NCBI RefSeq assembly: GCF_029227915.1
Contig: NC_079885.1
Coordinates: forward strand, 4,776,001-4,840,000
Length of the DNA stretch: 64,000 nt
Direction of reading: 5' to 3'
Origin: Hydractinia symbiolongicarpus
Taxonomy: Eukaryota; Cnidaria; Hydrozoa; Anthoathecata; Hydractiniidae
In this document: piece after piece, positions 37,219 through 49,903 of the stretch
Layout: each line of letters starts with the position of its first letter
How positions within the stretch are numbered: position 1 is the stretch's first letter
The notes under the pieces: model-generated
Told to the model about the DNA's origin: nothing
The model's input: the letters and a program-made list of their open reading frames with translations, nothing else
The model's database searches: none
Translations under genes and position numbers: made by a program

Positions 37219-39419
37219 TCCCACAGTAAAAAATGACTTATTTATCTTAATTTTTAAATAAAGCGCTACCACAGTGCCCAGTGTAATCGCTGAGTTCCAG
37301 CAATCATGTCAAATTAAGAAGAATGTTATTTCTTGTAGCCAAACTGGCTCATTTATCACATTCATCAGGTCACAGTCCAAAGTCAGTTCAATTAATCCCA
37401 CAGTCAAACGTTTCACTGCTTAAGGCGATGCAACCTAGTAATATCGGAAAAAAATCACTAAATACATGTTGGTACGAATATGTGACGCAACCGTTGCAAC
37501 TCAAACAGATTGACACCGTTAGAAAGTCAATAAAATGTAGTTTTTGAAACTGTCTCTATTTCTTCAGCGCGAACTAACGGCTAGGATTGGTCCCCCAGTA
37601 AAAAATGACTTATTTATCTTAACTTTTAAATATAGCGCTACAACAGTGCCCAATGTAATCGCTGAGTTCCAGCAATCATGTCAAATTAAGAAGAATGTTA
37701 TTTCTTGTAGTCAAACCGGCTAATTTATCACATTCATAAGGTCACAGTCCAAAGTCAGTTCAATTAATCACACAGTCAAACGTTTCACCGCTTAAGGCGA
37801 TGCAACCTAGTAATATCCGAAAAATATCGCTAAATACATGTCGGTACGAATATGCGACGCAACCGTTGTAACTCAAACGGATTTATATCGCTAAAAAGTC
37901 AATGAAATATAGTTTGTGAAACTGTTTCTATTTATTCAGCGTGTGCTAACGGCCAGGATTGGGCCCACCTTAAGAAAACTTATTTATCTAAAGTTTTAAT
38001 TAAAGCGCTACCACAGAACCTAGTGTAATCGCTGATTTCCAGCAATCATGTCAAATGAAGAAGAATGTTATTCCTTGGAGTCCAATTGGCTCATTTTTCA
38101 CATTTATAAGGTCACAGTCCAAAATCAGTTAAATTAAGTCCCACAGTCAATCGTTTCACTGTTAAAAGCGATACAACTTAGTAATATCGGAAGAATGTCA
38201 TTAAATACATGTTAGTACGAATATGCGACGCAACCGTTGTAACTCAAACGGCTTTACACCGTTAGAAAGTCAATGAAATGTAGTTTTTGAAACTGTCTCT
38301 ATTTCTTCAGCGCGAACTAACGGCTAGGATTGGTCCCACAGTAAAAATTGACTTATTTATCTTAATTTTTAAGTAAAGCGGCACCGCAGCGCCCAGTGTA
38401 ATCTGTGAGTTCCAGCAATCATGTCAAATTAAGAAGAATGTTATTTCTTGCAGTCAAACTGGCTCATTTATCACATTCATAAGGTCACTGTCCAAAGTTA
38501 CTTCAATGAAGTCCAACAGTCAATCGTTTCACTGTTAAAAGCGATGCAACCAAGTATTATCCGAAGAATATCGCTAAATACATGTTGGTACGAATATGCG
38601 ACGCAACCGTTGTAACTCAAACGGATATATATCGCTAAAAAGTCAATGAAATGTAGTTTTTTTAAGTAAAGCGGCAACACAGCGCATACAGCAATCATGT
38701 CAAATTAAGAAGAATGTTATTCCTTGGAGTCCAATTGGCTCATTTATCACATTTATAAGGTCTCAGTCCAGAATCAGATCAATTAAGTCCCACAGTCACT
38801 CGTTTCACTGTTTAAAGCGATGCAACCTAGTAACATCCGTAAAATATCGCTAAATACATGTCGGTACGAATATGCGACGCAACCGTTGTAACTCAAACGG
38901 ATTCATATCGCTAAAAAGTCAATGAAATATAGTTTTTGAAACTGTTTCTATTTATTCAGCGTGTGCTAACGGCCAGGATTGGGCCCACCTTAAGAAAACT
39001 TATTTATCTAAAGTTTTAATTAAAGCGCTACCACAGAACCTAGTGTAATCGCTGATTTCCAGCAATCATGTCAAATGAAGAAGAATGTTATTCATTGGAG
39101 TCCAATTGGCTCATTTTTCACATTTATAAGGTCACAGTCCAAAATCAGTTAAATTAAGTCCCACAGTCAATCGTTTCACTGTTAAAAGCGATACAACTTA
39201 GTAATATCGGAAGAATGTCATTAAATACATGTTAGTACGAATATGCGACGCAACCGTTGTAACTCAAACGGCTTTACACCGTTAGAAAGTCAATGAAATG
39301 TAGTTTTTGAAACTGTCTCTATTTCCTCAGCGCGAACTAACGGCTAGGATTGATCCCACAGTAAAAATTGACTTATTTATCTTAATTTTTAAGTAAAGCG
39401 GCACCGCAGCGCCCAGTGT
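37219..39419 (+). repeat. 2,507-bp-offset duplication, copy 1
   Basis: Monomers start at 37219, 37591, 37963, 38334 (fused 649-bp pair) and 38983, with 39354 the last partial match. Each recurs 2,507 bp downstream. The block contains two D monomers (37963, 38983) and the first example of the AAGTAAAGCGGC scar. Similarity to the second copy ends near 39420. Confidence 0.87.
38664..38685 (+). other. Scar type i: 22-bp insert, tail fused to monomer middle
   Basis: After TGTAG and a run of seven T, a 22-bp piece starting AAGTAAAGCGGC and ending CAGCGC appears, then ATACAGCAATCATG. The 22-bp piece matches the head region of nearby B monomers, for example 41898-41919. The result is a 649-bp fused pair lacking about 95 bp. 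Equivalents lie at 41171, 53210 and 54229. Confidence 0.88.
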
Positions 39420-39725
39420 AATCGCTGAGTTCCAGCAATCAAGTCAAATTAAGACGAATGTTATTCCTTGCAGTCGAATTGGCTCATTTATCACATCTAT
39501 AAGGTCACAGTCGAGAATCAGTTCAATTAAGTTCCACGGTCAATCGTTTCACTGTTAAAAGCGATACAACTTAGTAATGTCGGAAAAAATCACTAAATAC
39601 ATGTTGGTACAAATGTGTGACACAACCGTTGTAACTCAAACGGTTTGACACCGTTAGAAAGTCAATAAAATGTAGTTTTTGAAACTGTCTGTATTTCTTC
39701 AGCGCGAACTTACGGCTAGGATTGG
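39420..39725 (+). repeat. Hybrid monomer between 2,507-bp copies
   Basis: From ATCGCTGAGTTCCAGC onward this monomer matches 36541-36847 at an offset of 2,879 bp (2,507 plus one monomer), including CAATCAAGTCAAATTAAGAC and GTTCCACGGTC. Its head, from 39354, belongs to the AAGTAAAGCGGC B type. It is a recombinant monomer marking the duplication join. Confidence 0.8.
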
Positions 39726-41925
39726 TCCCACAGTAAAAAATGACTTATTTATCTTAATTTTTAAATAAAGCCCTACCACAGTGCCCAGTGTAATCGCTGA
39801 GTGCCAGCAATCATGTCAAATTAAGAAGAATGTTATTTCTTGTAGCCAAACTGGCTCATTTATCACATTCATCAGGTCACAGTCCAAAGTCAGTTCAATT
39901 AATCCCACAGTCAAACGTTTCACTGCTTAAGGCGATGCAACCTAGTAATATCGGAAAAAAATCACTAAATACATGTTGGTACGAATATGTGACGCAACCG
40001 TTGCAACTCAAACAGATTGACACCGTTAGAAAGTCAATAAAATGTAGTTTTTGAAACTGTCTCTATTTCTTCAGCGCGAACTAACGGCTAGGATTGGTCC
40101 CCCAGTAAAAAATGACTTATTTATCTTAATTTTTAAATATAGCGCTACAACAGTGCCCAATGTAATCGCTGAGTTCCAGCAATCATGTCAAATTAAGAAG
40201 AATGTTATTTCTTGTAGTCAAACCGGCTAATTTATCACATTCATAAGGTCACAGTCCAAAGTCAGTTCAATTAATCCCACAGTCAAACTTTTCACCGCTT
40301 AAGGCGATGCAACCTAGTAATATCCGAAAAATATCGCTAAATACATGTCGGTACGAATATGCGACGCAACCGTTGTAACTCAAACGGATTTATATCGCTA
40401 AAAAGTCAATGAAATATAGTTTGTGAAACTGTTTCTATTTATTCAGCGTGTGCTAACGGCCAGGATTGGGCCCACCTTAAGAAAACTTATTTATCTAAAG
40501 TTTTAATTAAAGCGCTACCACAGAACCTAGTGTAATCGCTGATTTCCAGCAATCATGTCAAATGAAGAAGAATGTTATTCCTTGGAGTCCAATTGGCTCA
40601 TTTTTCACATTTATTAGGTCACAGTCCAAAATCAGTTAAATTAAGTCCCACAGTCAATCGTTTCACTGTTAAAAGCGATACAACTTAGTAATATCGGAAA
40701 AATGTCATTAAATACATGTTAGTACGAATATGCGACGCAACCGTTGTAACTCAAACGGCTTTACACCGTTAGAAAGTCAATGAAATGTAGTTTTTGAAAC
40801 TGTCTCTATTTCTTCAGCGCGAACTAACGGCTAGGATTGGTCCCACAGTAAAAATTGACTTATTTATCTTAATTTTTAAGTAAAGCGGCACCGCAGCGCC
40901 CAGTGTAATCTGTGAGTTCCAGCAATCATGTCAAATTAAGAAGAATGTTATTTCTTGCAGTCAAACTGGCTCATTTATCACATTCATAAGGTCACTGTCC
41001 AAAGTTACTTCAATGAAGTCCAACAGTCAATCGTTTCACTGTTAAAAGCGATGCAACCAAGTATTATCCGAAGAATATCGCTAAATACATGTTGGTACGA
41101 ATATGCGACGCAACCGTTGTGACTCAAACGGATATATATCGCTAAAAAGTCAATGAAATGTAGTTTTTTTAAGTAAAGCGGCACCACAGCGCATACAGCA
41201 ATCATGTCAAATTAAGAAGAATGTTATTCCTTGGAGTCCAATTGGCTCATTTATCACATTTATAAGGTCTCAGTCCAGAATCAGATCAATTAAGTCCCAC
41301 AGTCACTCGTTTCACTGTTTAAAGCGATGCAACCTAGTAACATCCGTAAAATATCGCTAAATACATGTCGGTACGAATATGCGACGCAACCGTTGTAACT
41401 CAAACGGATTCATATCGCTAAAAAGTCAATGAAATATAGTTTTTGAAACTGTTTCTATTTATTCAGCGTGTGCTAACGGCCAGGATTGGGCCCACCTTAA
41501 GAAAACTTATTTATCTAAAGTTTTAATTAAAGCGCTACCACAGAACCTAGTGTAATCGCTGATTTCCAGCAATCATGTCAAATGAAGAAGAATGTTATTC
41601 ATTGGAGTCCAATTGGCTCATTTTTCACATTTATAAGGTCACAGTCCAAAATTAGTTAAATTAAGTCCCACAGTCAATCGTTTCAGTGTTAAATGCGATA
41701 CAATTTAGAAATATCGGAAGAAGGTCATTAAATACATGTTGGTACGAATATGCGACGCAACCGTTGCAACTCAAACGGCTTTACACCGTTAAAAAGTCAA
41801 TGAAATGTAGTTTCTGAAACTGTCTCTATTTCTTCAGCGCGAACTAACGGCTAGGATTGGTGCCACAGTAAAAATTGACTTATTTATCTTAATTTTTAAG
41901 TAAAGCGGCACCACAGCGCCCAGTG
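39726..41925 (+). repeat. 2,507-bp-offset duplication, copy 2
   Basis: Monomers start at 39726, 40098, 40470, 40841 (fused 649-bp pair), 41490 and 41861. They match copy 1 in order and in private variants, including CCCCCAGTAAAAAATG at 37592 and 40099 and GTTAGTACGAATATG in the D monomers. Confidence 0.87.
41171..41192 (+). other. Scar type i, second copy
   Basis: This is the same 22-bp templated insert and onward join (GCGCATACAGCAATC) as at 38664, displaced by 2,507 bp. It differs by one base (GGCACCAC instead of GGCAACAC). Confidence 0.88.
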
Positions 41926-42629
41926 TAATCTGTGAGTTCCAGCAATCATGTCAAATAAAGAAGAATGTTATTTCTTGAAAGTCAAACTGGCTCAAATATC
42001 ACATTCATAAGGTCACTGTCCAAAGTTACTTCAATTAAGACCCAGAGTCAATCGTTTCACTGTTAAAAGCGATGCAACCAAGTATTATCCGAAAAATATC
42101 GCTAAATACATGTTGGTACGAATATGCGACGTAACCGTTGTAACTCAAACGGATATATATCGCTAAAAAGTCAATGAAATGTAGTTTTTTTAAGTAAAGC
42201 GGCACCACAGCGCGAAACTGTTCCTATTTATTCAGCGCGTGCTAACGGCCAGGATTGGTCCCACATTAAAAAAGGAGTTATGTATCTAAATGTTTTATTG
42301 AAGCGTTACCACAGAGCCTAATGTAATTGCTGAGTTCCAGCAATCAAGTCAAATTAAGATGAATGTTATTCCTTGCAGTCGAATTTGCTCATTTATCACA
42401 TTTATAAGGTCACAGTCGAGAATCAGTTCAATTAAGTTCCACAGTCAATCGTTTCGCTGTTAAAAGCGATACAACTTAGTAATATCGAAAAAATCACTAA
42501 ATACATGTTGGTACAAATGTGTGACGCAACCGTTGTAACTCAAACGGTTTGACACCGTTAGAAAGTCAATGAAATGTAGTTTCTGAAACTGTCTCTATTT
42601 CTTCAGCGCGAACTAACGGCTAGGATTGG
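41861..42629 (+). repeat. 769-bp HOR, copy 1
   Basis: The unit is two intervals of 398 and 371 bp, with landmarks at 41861 and 42259. The first is long because it holds scar type ii. Private variants are TTCTTGAAAGTCAAACTGG, GCTCAAATATCACATT and AATTAAGACCCAGAGTC. Confidence 0.88.
42192..42213 (+). other. Scar type ii: 22-bp insert, tail resumes
   Basis: After TGTAG and a T run the same 22-bp AAGTAAAGCGGC piece is inserted, but the sequence then returns to the normal monomer tail GAAACTGTTCCTATTT. The monomer is therefore lengthened by about 24 bp to 398. A donor copy of the piece lies at 41898-41919 in the same unit. Equivalents lie at 42961, 48260 and 49466. Confidence 0.9.
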
Positions 42630-43398
42630 TGCCACAGTAAAAATTGACTTATTTATCTTAATTTTTAAGTAAAGCGGCACCACAGCGCCCAAGGTAATCT
42701 GTGAGTTTCAGCAATCATGTCAAATAAAGAAGAATGTTATTTCTTGAAAGTCAAACTGGCTCAAATATCACATTCATAAGGTCACTGTCCAAAGTTACTT
42801 CAATTAAGACCCAGAGTCAATCGTTTCACTGTTAAAAGCGATGCAACCAAGTATTATCCGAAAAATATCGCTAAATACATGTTGGTACGAATATGCGACG
42901 TAACCGTTGTAACTCAAACGGATATATATCGCTAAAAAGTCAATGAAATGTAGTTTTTTTAAGTAAAGCGGCACCACAGCGCGAAACTGTTCCTATTTAT
43001 TCAGCGCGTGCTAACGGCCAGGATTGGTCCCACATTAAAAAAGGAGTTATTTATCTAAATGTTTTATTGAAGCGTTACCACAGAGCCTAATGTAATCGCT
43101 GAGTTCCAGCAATCAAGTCAAATTAAGATGAATGTTATTCCTTGCAGTCGAATTTGCTCATTTATCACATTTATAAGGTCACAGTCGAGAATCAGTTCAA
43201 TTAAGTTCCACAGTCAATCGTTTCGCTGTTAAAAGCGATACAACTTAGTAATATCGAAAAAATCACTAAATACATGTTGGTACAAATGTGTGACGCAACC
43301 GTTGTAACTCAAACGGTTTGACACCGTTAGAAAGTCAATGAAATGTAGTTTTTGAAACTGTCTCTATTTCTTCAGCGCGAACTAACGGCTAGGATTGG
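42630..43398 (+). repeat. 769-bp HOR, copy 2
   Basis: This is the second copy, with landmarks at 42630 and 43028 and the scar at 42961-42982. Differences from copy 1 are few by eye (for example CAAGGTAATC for CAGTGTAATC). The following monomer, at 43399, starts a different module. Confidence 0.88.
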
Positions 43399-44512
43399 TC
43401 CCACAGGAAAAAATGACTTATTTATCTTAATTTTTAAATAAAGCGCTACCACAGTGCCCAGTGTAATCGCTGAGTTCCAGCAATCATGTCAAATTAAGAA
43501 GAATGTTATTTCTTGTAGTCAAACTGGCTCATTTATCACATTCAAAAGGTCACAGTCCAAAGTCAGTTCAATTAATCCCACAGTCAAACGTTTCACTGCT
43601 TAAGGCGATGCAACCTAGTAATATCGGAAAAAAATCACTAAATACATGTTGGTACGAATATGTGACGCAACCGTTGCAACTCAAACAGATTGACACCGTT
43701 AGAAAGTCAATGAAATGTAGTTTTTGAAACTGTCTCTATTTCTTCAGCGCGAACTAACGGCTAGGATTGGTCCCACAGATAAAAATGACTTATTTATCTT
43801 AATTTGTACATCAAGCGCTGCCACAGCGCCCAGTGTAATCGCTGAGTTCCAACAATCATGTCAAGTTAAGAAGAATGTTATTTCTTGTAGTCAACTTGAT
43901 CATTTATCACATTTATGCGGTCACAGTCCAAAGTCAGTTCAATTAAGTTCACAGTCAAACGTTTTACTGCTGAAAGTGATACAACCTAGTAATATCCGAA
44001 TAATATCGCTAAATACATGTTGGTACGAATATGCGACGTAACCGTTGTAACTCAAACGGAATTATACCGCTAAAAAGTCAATGAAATATAGTTTTTGAAA
44101 GTGTTTCTATTTATTCAGCGTGTGCTAACAGCCAGGAATGGGCCCACCTTAAGAAAACTTATTTATGTAAAGCTTTAATTAAAGCGCTACCACAGAACCT
44201 AGCGTAATCGCTGATTTCCAGCAATCATGTCAAATGAAGAAGAATGTTATTCCTTGGAGTCCAATTGGCTCATTTTTCACATTTATAAGGTCACAGTCCA
44301 AAATCAGTTAAATTAAGTCCCACAGTCAATCGTTTCACTGTTAAATGCGATACAACTTAGTAATATCGGAAGAATGTCATTAAATACATGTTGGTACGAA
44401 TGTGCGACGCAACCGTTGTAACTCAAACGGCTTTACACCGTTAGAAAGTCAATGAAATGTAGTTTTTGAAACTGTCTCTATTTCCTCAGGGCGAACTAAC
44501 GGCTAGGACTGG
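43399..44512 (+). repeat. B, C and D monomers; left member of a 6.5-kb long-range repeat
   Basis: Monomers are 43399 (B with CACAGGAAAAAATG), 43771 (first C monomer, CAGATAAAAATGAC and AATTTGTACATCAAGCG) and 44142 (D, with CCAGGAATGGGCCC). The same three in the same order occur at 49904, 50276 and 50649, an offset of 6,505-6,507 bp. The longest chance frame of the window (105 codons, 43724-44041) lies here. It exists because this C monomer lost bases in AAGTTCACAG and so changed frame. Confidence 0.83.
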
Positions 44513-45630
44513 TCCCACAGTAAAAAATGACTAATTTATCTTAATTTTTAAATAAAGCGCTACCACATTGCCCAGTGTAATCGCTAAGTTCCAGCAATCA
44601 TGTCAAATTAAGAAGAATGTTATTTCTTGTAATCAAACTGGCTCATTTATCACATTCATAAGGTCACAGTCCAAAGTCAGTTCAATTAATCCCACATTCA
44701 AACATTTCACTGCTTAAGGCGATGCAACCTAGTAATATCGGAAAAAAATCACTAAATACATGTTGGTACGAATATGTGGCACAACCGTTGCAACTGAAAC
44801 AGATTGACACCGTTAGAAAGTCAATGAAATGTAGTTTTTGAAACTGTCTCTATTTCTTCAGCGCGAACTAACGGCTAGGATTGGTCCCACAGATAAAAAT
44901 GACTTATTTATCTTAATTTGTACATCAAGCGCTGCCACAGCGCCCAGTGTAATCGCTGAGTTCCAACAATCATGTCAAGTTAAGAAGAATGTTATTTCCT
45001 GTAGTCAAACTGGCTCATTTATCACATTTATAAGGTCACAGTCCAATGTCAGTCCAATTAAGTCCCACAGTCAAACGTTTCACTGCTTAAGGCAATGCAA
45101 CCTAGAAATATCCGAATAATATCGCTAAATACATGTTGGTACGAATATGCGACGCAACCGTTGTAACTCAAACGGATTTATACCGCTAGAAGGTCAAGGA
45201 AATGTAGTTTTTGAAACAGTTCCTATTTATTCAGCGCGTGCTAACGGCTAGGATTGGTCCCACATTAAAAAAAGACTTATTTATCTAAATTATTAAATAA
45301 AGCGCTACCACAGAGGCTAGTGGTATTGCTGAATTACAGCAATCATGTCAAATTAAGAAGAATGTTATTCCTTGGAGTCCGGTTGGGTCATTTATCACAT
45401 TTAAATGGTCACAGTTCAGAATCAGTTCAATTAAGTCCCACAGTCACTCGTTTCACTGTTAAAAGCGATGGAACTTAGTAATATCGGAAAAAAATCACTA
45501 AATACATGTTGGTACGAATATGCGACGCAACCGTTGTAACTCAAACGGCTTTACACCGTTAGAAAGTCAATGAAATGTAGTTTTTGAAACTGTCTCTATT
45601 TCCTCAGCGCGAACTAACGGCTAGGACTGG
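44513..45630 (+). repeat. 1,118-bp trimer HOR, copy 1
   Basis: Three monomers: 44513 (B with TGACTAATTTATC and CACATTGCCCAG), 44885 (C) and 45258 (A with CAGAGGCTAGTGGTATTGC). The trimer repeats at an offset of 1,118 bp. Confidence 0.9.
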
Positions 45631-46748
45631 TCCCACAGTAAAAAATGACTAATTTATCTTAATTTTTAAATAAAGCGCTACCACATTGCCCAGTGTAATC
45701 GCTAAGTTCCAGCAATCATGTCAAATTAAGAAGAATGTTATTTCTTGTAATCAAACTGGCTCATTTATCACATTCATAAGGTCACAGTCCAAAGTCAGTT
45801 CAATTAATCCCACATTCAAACGTTTCACTGCTTAAGGCGATGCAACCTAGTAATATCGGAAAAAAATCACTAAATACATGTTGGTACGAATATGTGGCGC
45901 AACCGTTGCAACTGAAACAGATTGACACCGTTAGAAAGTCAATGAAATGTAGTTTTTGAAACTGTCTCTATTTCTTCAGCGCGAACTAACGGCTAGGATT
46001 GGTCCCACAGATAAAAATGACTTATTTATCTTAATTTGTACATCAAGCGCTGCCACAGCGCCCAGTGTAATCGCTGAGTTCCAACAATCATGTCAAGTTA
46101 AGAAGAATGTTATTTCCTGTAGTCAAACTGGCTCATTTATCACATTTATAAGGTCACAGTCCAATGTCAGTCCAATTAAGTCCCACAGTCAAACGTTTCA
46201 CTGCTTAAGGCAATGCAACCTAGAAATATCCGAATAATATCGCTAAATACATGTTGGTACGAATATGCGACGCAACCGTTGTAACTCAAACGGATTTATA
46301 CCGCTAGAAGGTCAAGGAAATGTAGTTTTTGAAACAGTTCCTATTTATTCAGCGCGTGCTAACGGCTAGGATTGGTCTCACATTAAAAAAAGACTTATTT
46401 ATCTAAATTATTAAATAAAGCGCTACCACAGAGGCTAGTGGTATTGCTGAATTACAGCAATCATGTCAAATTAAGAAGAATGTTATTCCTTGGAGTCCGG
46501 TTGGGTCATTTATCACATTTAAATGGTCACAGTTCAGAATCAGTTCAATTAAGTCCCACAGTCACTCGTTTCACTGTTAAAAGCGATGGAACTTAGTAAT
46601 ATCGGAAAAAAATCACTAAATACATGTTGGTACGAATATGTGACGCAACCGTTGCAACTCAAACAGATTGACACCGTTAAAAATTCAATGAAATGTAGTT
46701 TTTGAAGCTGTCTTTATTTCTTCAGCGCGAACTAACGGCTAGGATTGG
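45631..46748 (+). repeat. 1,118-bp trimer HOR, copy 2
   Basis: Monomers 45631, 46003 and 46376 match copy 1 almost base for base. The chance frame at 44838-45119 reappears unchanged at 45956-46237. Confidence 0.9.
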
Positions 46749-47491
46749 TCCCACAGATAAAATGACTTATTTATCTTAATTTGTACATCAAGCGCTGCCA
46801 CAGCACCCAGTGTCATCGCTGAGTTCCAACAATCATGCCAAGTTAAGAAGAATGTTATTTCTTGTAGTCAAATTGGCTCATTTATCACATTTATAAGGTC
46901 ACAGTGCAAAGTCAGTTCAATTAAGTCCCACAGTCAAACGTTTCACTGCTTAAAGCTATGCAACCTAGTAATATCAGAAAAATATCGCTAAATACATGTT
47001 GGTACGTATATGCGACGCAACCGTTGTTATTCAAGCGGATTTATATCGCTAAAAAGTCAATGCAAAGTAGTTTTTAAGAATGTCTCTATTCCTTCAGCGT
47101 GTACTAACGGCAAGGATTGGTCCCACAGTAAAAAAAGACTTATTTATCTAAATTTTTAATTAAAGCGCTACCACAGAGCCTAGTGTAATCGCTGACTTCC
47201 AGCAATCAAGTCAGATTAAGATGAATGTTATTCCTTGCAGTCGAATTTGCTCATTTATCACATTTATAAGGTCACAGTCGAGAATCAGTTCAATTAAGTT
47301 CCACAGTCAATCGTTTCGCTGTTAAAAGCGATACAACTTAGTAATATCGAAAAAATCACTAAATACATGTTGGTACAAATGTGTGACGCAACCGTTGTAA
47401 CTCAAACGGTTTGACACCGTTAGAAAGTCAATGAAATGTAGTTTTTGAAAGTGTCTCTATTTCTTCAGCGCGAACTAACGGCTAGGATTGG
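46749..47491 (+). repeat. C monomer plus A monomer linking two HORs
   Basis: The C monomer at 46749 has GGTACGTATATGCG and TTGTTATTCAAGCGG in its second half and a tail AGTAGTTTTTAAGAATG. The A monomer at 47121 has a CTTGCAGTCGAATTTGC centre. A close relative of the first occurs at 51765, and the head of the second at 52137. Confidence 0.8.
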
Positions 47492-47820
47492 TCCCACAGA
47501 TAAAAATGACTTATTTATCTTAATTTGTACATCAAGCGCTGCCACAGCGCCCAGTGTAATCGCTGAGTTCCAACAATCATGTCAAGTTAAGAAGAATGTT
47601 ATTTCCTGTAGTCAAACTGGCTCATTTATCACATTTATAAGGTCACAGTCCAATGTCAGTCCAATTAAGTCCCACAGTCAAACGTTTCACTGCTTAAGGC
47701 AATGCAACCTAGAAATATCCGAATAATATCGCTAAATACATGTTGGTACGAATATGCGACGCAACCGTTGTAACTCAAACGGATTTATACCGCTAGAAGG
47801 TCAAGGAAATGTAGTTTTTG

Positions 47821-47929
47821 GCGACGCAACCGTTGTTATTCAAGCGGATTTATATCGCTAAAAAGTCAATGCAAAGTAGTTTTTAAGAATGTCTCTATTC
47901 CTTCAGCGTGTACTAACGGCAAGGATTGG
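47821..47929 (+). repeat. Duplicated monomer tail fused out of register, copy 1
   Basis: A C monomer reaches GGAAATGTAGTTTTTG and then re-enters a tail at GCGACGCAACCGTTGTTATTC. The segment 47821-47929 matches 47012-47120 at an offset of 809 bp, including TTCAAGCGG, CAATGCAAAGTAG and GTACTAACGGCAAGG. The fusion duplicates about 66 bp and gives a 438-bp monomer. Confidence 0.9.
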
Positions 47930-48259
47930 TCCCACAGTAAAAAAAGACTTATTTATCTAAATTTTTAATTAAAGCGCTACCACAGAGACTAGTGTAATCG
48001 CTGAATTCCAGCAATCATGTCAAATTAAGAAGAATGTTATTCCTTGCAGTCAAATTTGCTCATTTATCACATTTATAAGGTCACAGTCGAGAATCAGTTC
48101 AATTAAGTTCCACAGTCAATCGTTTCACTGTTAAAAGCGATGCAACCAAGTATTATCCGAAAAATATCGCTAAATACATGTTGGTACGAATATGCGACGT
48201 AACCGTTGTAACTCAAACGGATATATATCGTTAAAAAGTCAATGAAATGTAGTTTTTTT

Positions 48260-48281
48260 AAGTAAAGCGGCACCACTGCGC
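48260..48281 (+). other. Scar type ii, third copy
   Basis: This is the 22-bp AAGTAAAGCGGC insert followed by GAAACTGTTCC, as at 42192. It carries one base change (CACTGCGC for CACAGCGC) that is shared with the copy at 49466. Confidence 0.88.
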
Positions 48282-48697
48282 GAAACTGTTCCTATTTATT
48301 CAGCGCGTGCTAACGGCCAGGATTGGTCCCACATTAAAAAAGGAGTTATTTATCTAAATGTTTTATTGAAGCGTTACCACAGAGCCTAGTGTAATCGCTG
48401 ACTTCCAGCAATCAAGTCAAATTAAGATGAATGTTATTCCTTGCAGTCGAATTTGCTCATTTATCACATTTATAAGGTCACAGTCAAGAATCAGTTCAAT
48501 TAAGTTCCACAGTCAATCGTTTCGCTGTTAAAAGCGATACAACTTAGTAATATCGAAAAAATCACTAAATACATGTTGGTACAAATGTGTGACGCAACCG
48601 TTGTAACTCAAACGGTTTGACACCGTTAGAAAGTCAATGAAATGTAGTTTTTGAAAGTGTCTCTATTTCTTCAGCGCGAACTAACGGCTAGGATTGG

Positions 48698-49903
48698 TCC
48701 CACAGATAAAAATGACTTATTTATCTTAATTTGTACATCAAGCGCTGCCACAGCGCCCAGTGTAATCGCTGAGTTCCAACAATCATGTCAAGTTAAGAAG
48801 AATGTTATTTCCTGTAGTCAAACTGGCTCATTTATCACATTTATAAGGTCACAGTCCAATGTCAGTCCAATTAAGTCCCACAGTCAAACGTTTCACTGCT
48901 TAAGGCAATGCAACCTAGAAATATCCGAATAATATCGCTAAATACATGTTGGTACGAATATGCGACGCAACCGTTGTAACTCAAACGGATTTATACCGCT
49001 AGAAGGTCAAGGAAATGTAGTTTTTGGCGACGCAACCGTTGTTATTCAAGCGGATTTATATCGCTAAAAAGTCAATGCAAAGTAGTTTTTAAGAATGTCT
49101 CTATTCCTTCAGCGTGTACTAACGGCAAGGATTGGTCCCACAGTAAAAAAAGACTTATTTATCTAAATTTTTAATTAAAGCGCTACCACAGAGACTAGTG
49201 TAATCGCTGAATTCCAGCAATCATGTCAAATTAAGAAGAATGTTATTCCTTGCAGTCAAATTTGCTCATTTATCACATTTATAAGGTCACAGTCGAGAAT
49301 CAGTTCAATTAAGTTCCACAGTCAATCGTTTCACTGTTAAAAGCGATGCAACCAAGTATTATCCGAAAAATATCGCTAAATACATGTTGGTACGAATATG
49401 CGACGTAACCGTTGTAACTCAAACGGATATATATCGTTAAAAAGTCAATGAAATGTAGTTTTTTTAAGTAAAGCGGCACCACTGCGCGAAACTGTTCCTA
49501 TTTATTCAGCGCGTGCTAACGGCCAGGATTGGTCCCACATTAAAAAAGGAGTTATTTATCTAAATGTTTTATTGAAGCGTTACCACAGAGCCTAGTGTAA
49601 TCGCTGAGTTCCAGCAATCAAGTCAAATTAAGATGAATGTTATTCCTTGCAGTCGAATTTGCTCATTTATCACATTTATAAGGTCACAGTCGAGAATCAG
49701 TTCAATTAAGTTCCACAGTCAATCGTTTCGCTGTTAAAAGCGATACAACTTAGTAATATCGAAAAAATCACTAAATACATGTTGGTACAAATGTGTGACG
49801 CAACCGTTGTAACTCAAACGGTTTGACACCGTTAGAAAGTCAATGAAATGTAGTTTTTGAAAGTGTCTCTATTTCTTCAGCGCGAACTAACGGCTAGGAT
49901 TGG
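48698..49903 (+). repeat. 1,206-bp HOR, copy 2
   Basis: Landmarks at 48698, 49136 and 49533 repeat copy 1. The fused tail begins at 49027 and the scar at 49466, both exactly 1,206 bp from their counterparts. The two units look almost identical by eye, consistent with a recent duplication. Confidence 0.92.

Larger units (their letters stand above)
47492..48697 (+). repeat. 1,206-bp HOR, copy 1
   Basis: The unit is made of three intervals of 438, 397 and 371 bp (landmarks 47492, 47930, 48327). The 438-bp interval contains a partial tail duplication at 47821, and the 397-bp interval contains scar type ii at 48260. The unit therefore stacks two independent length changes in one HOR. Confidence 0.92.

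Noticed and set aside
38498-38698. Reverse-strand open frames at 310, 1054, 38498, 41005, 53050 and 54069
   Set aside because: They repeat at HOR offsets (744, 2,507 and 1,019 bp), sit across monomer joins, and have no conserved start or composition different from the rest of the array.
43724-44041. Longest open frame, 105 codons, with relatives of 83-93 codons at 12490, 15642, 44838, 45956, 47445, 48651, 50229 and 52834
   Set aside because: These frames lie at the same phase of the monomer, start in the TGTAGTTTTTGAAACTG tail and end in the next monomer. They recur because 372 is divisible by 3. They are broken in most monomers by ordinary substitutions, lack plausible protein features, and are explained fully by the satellite.
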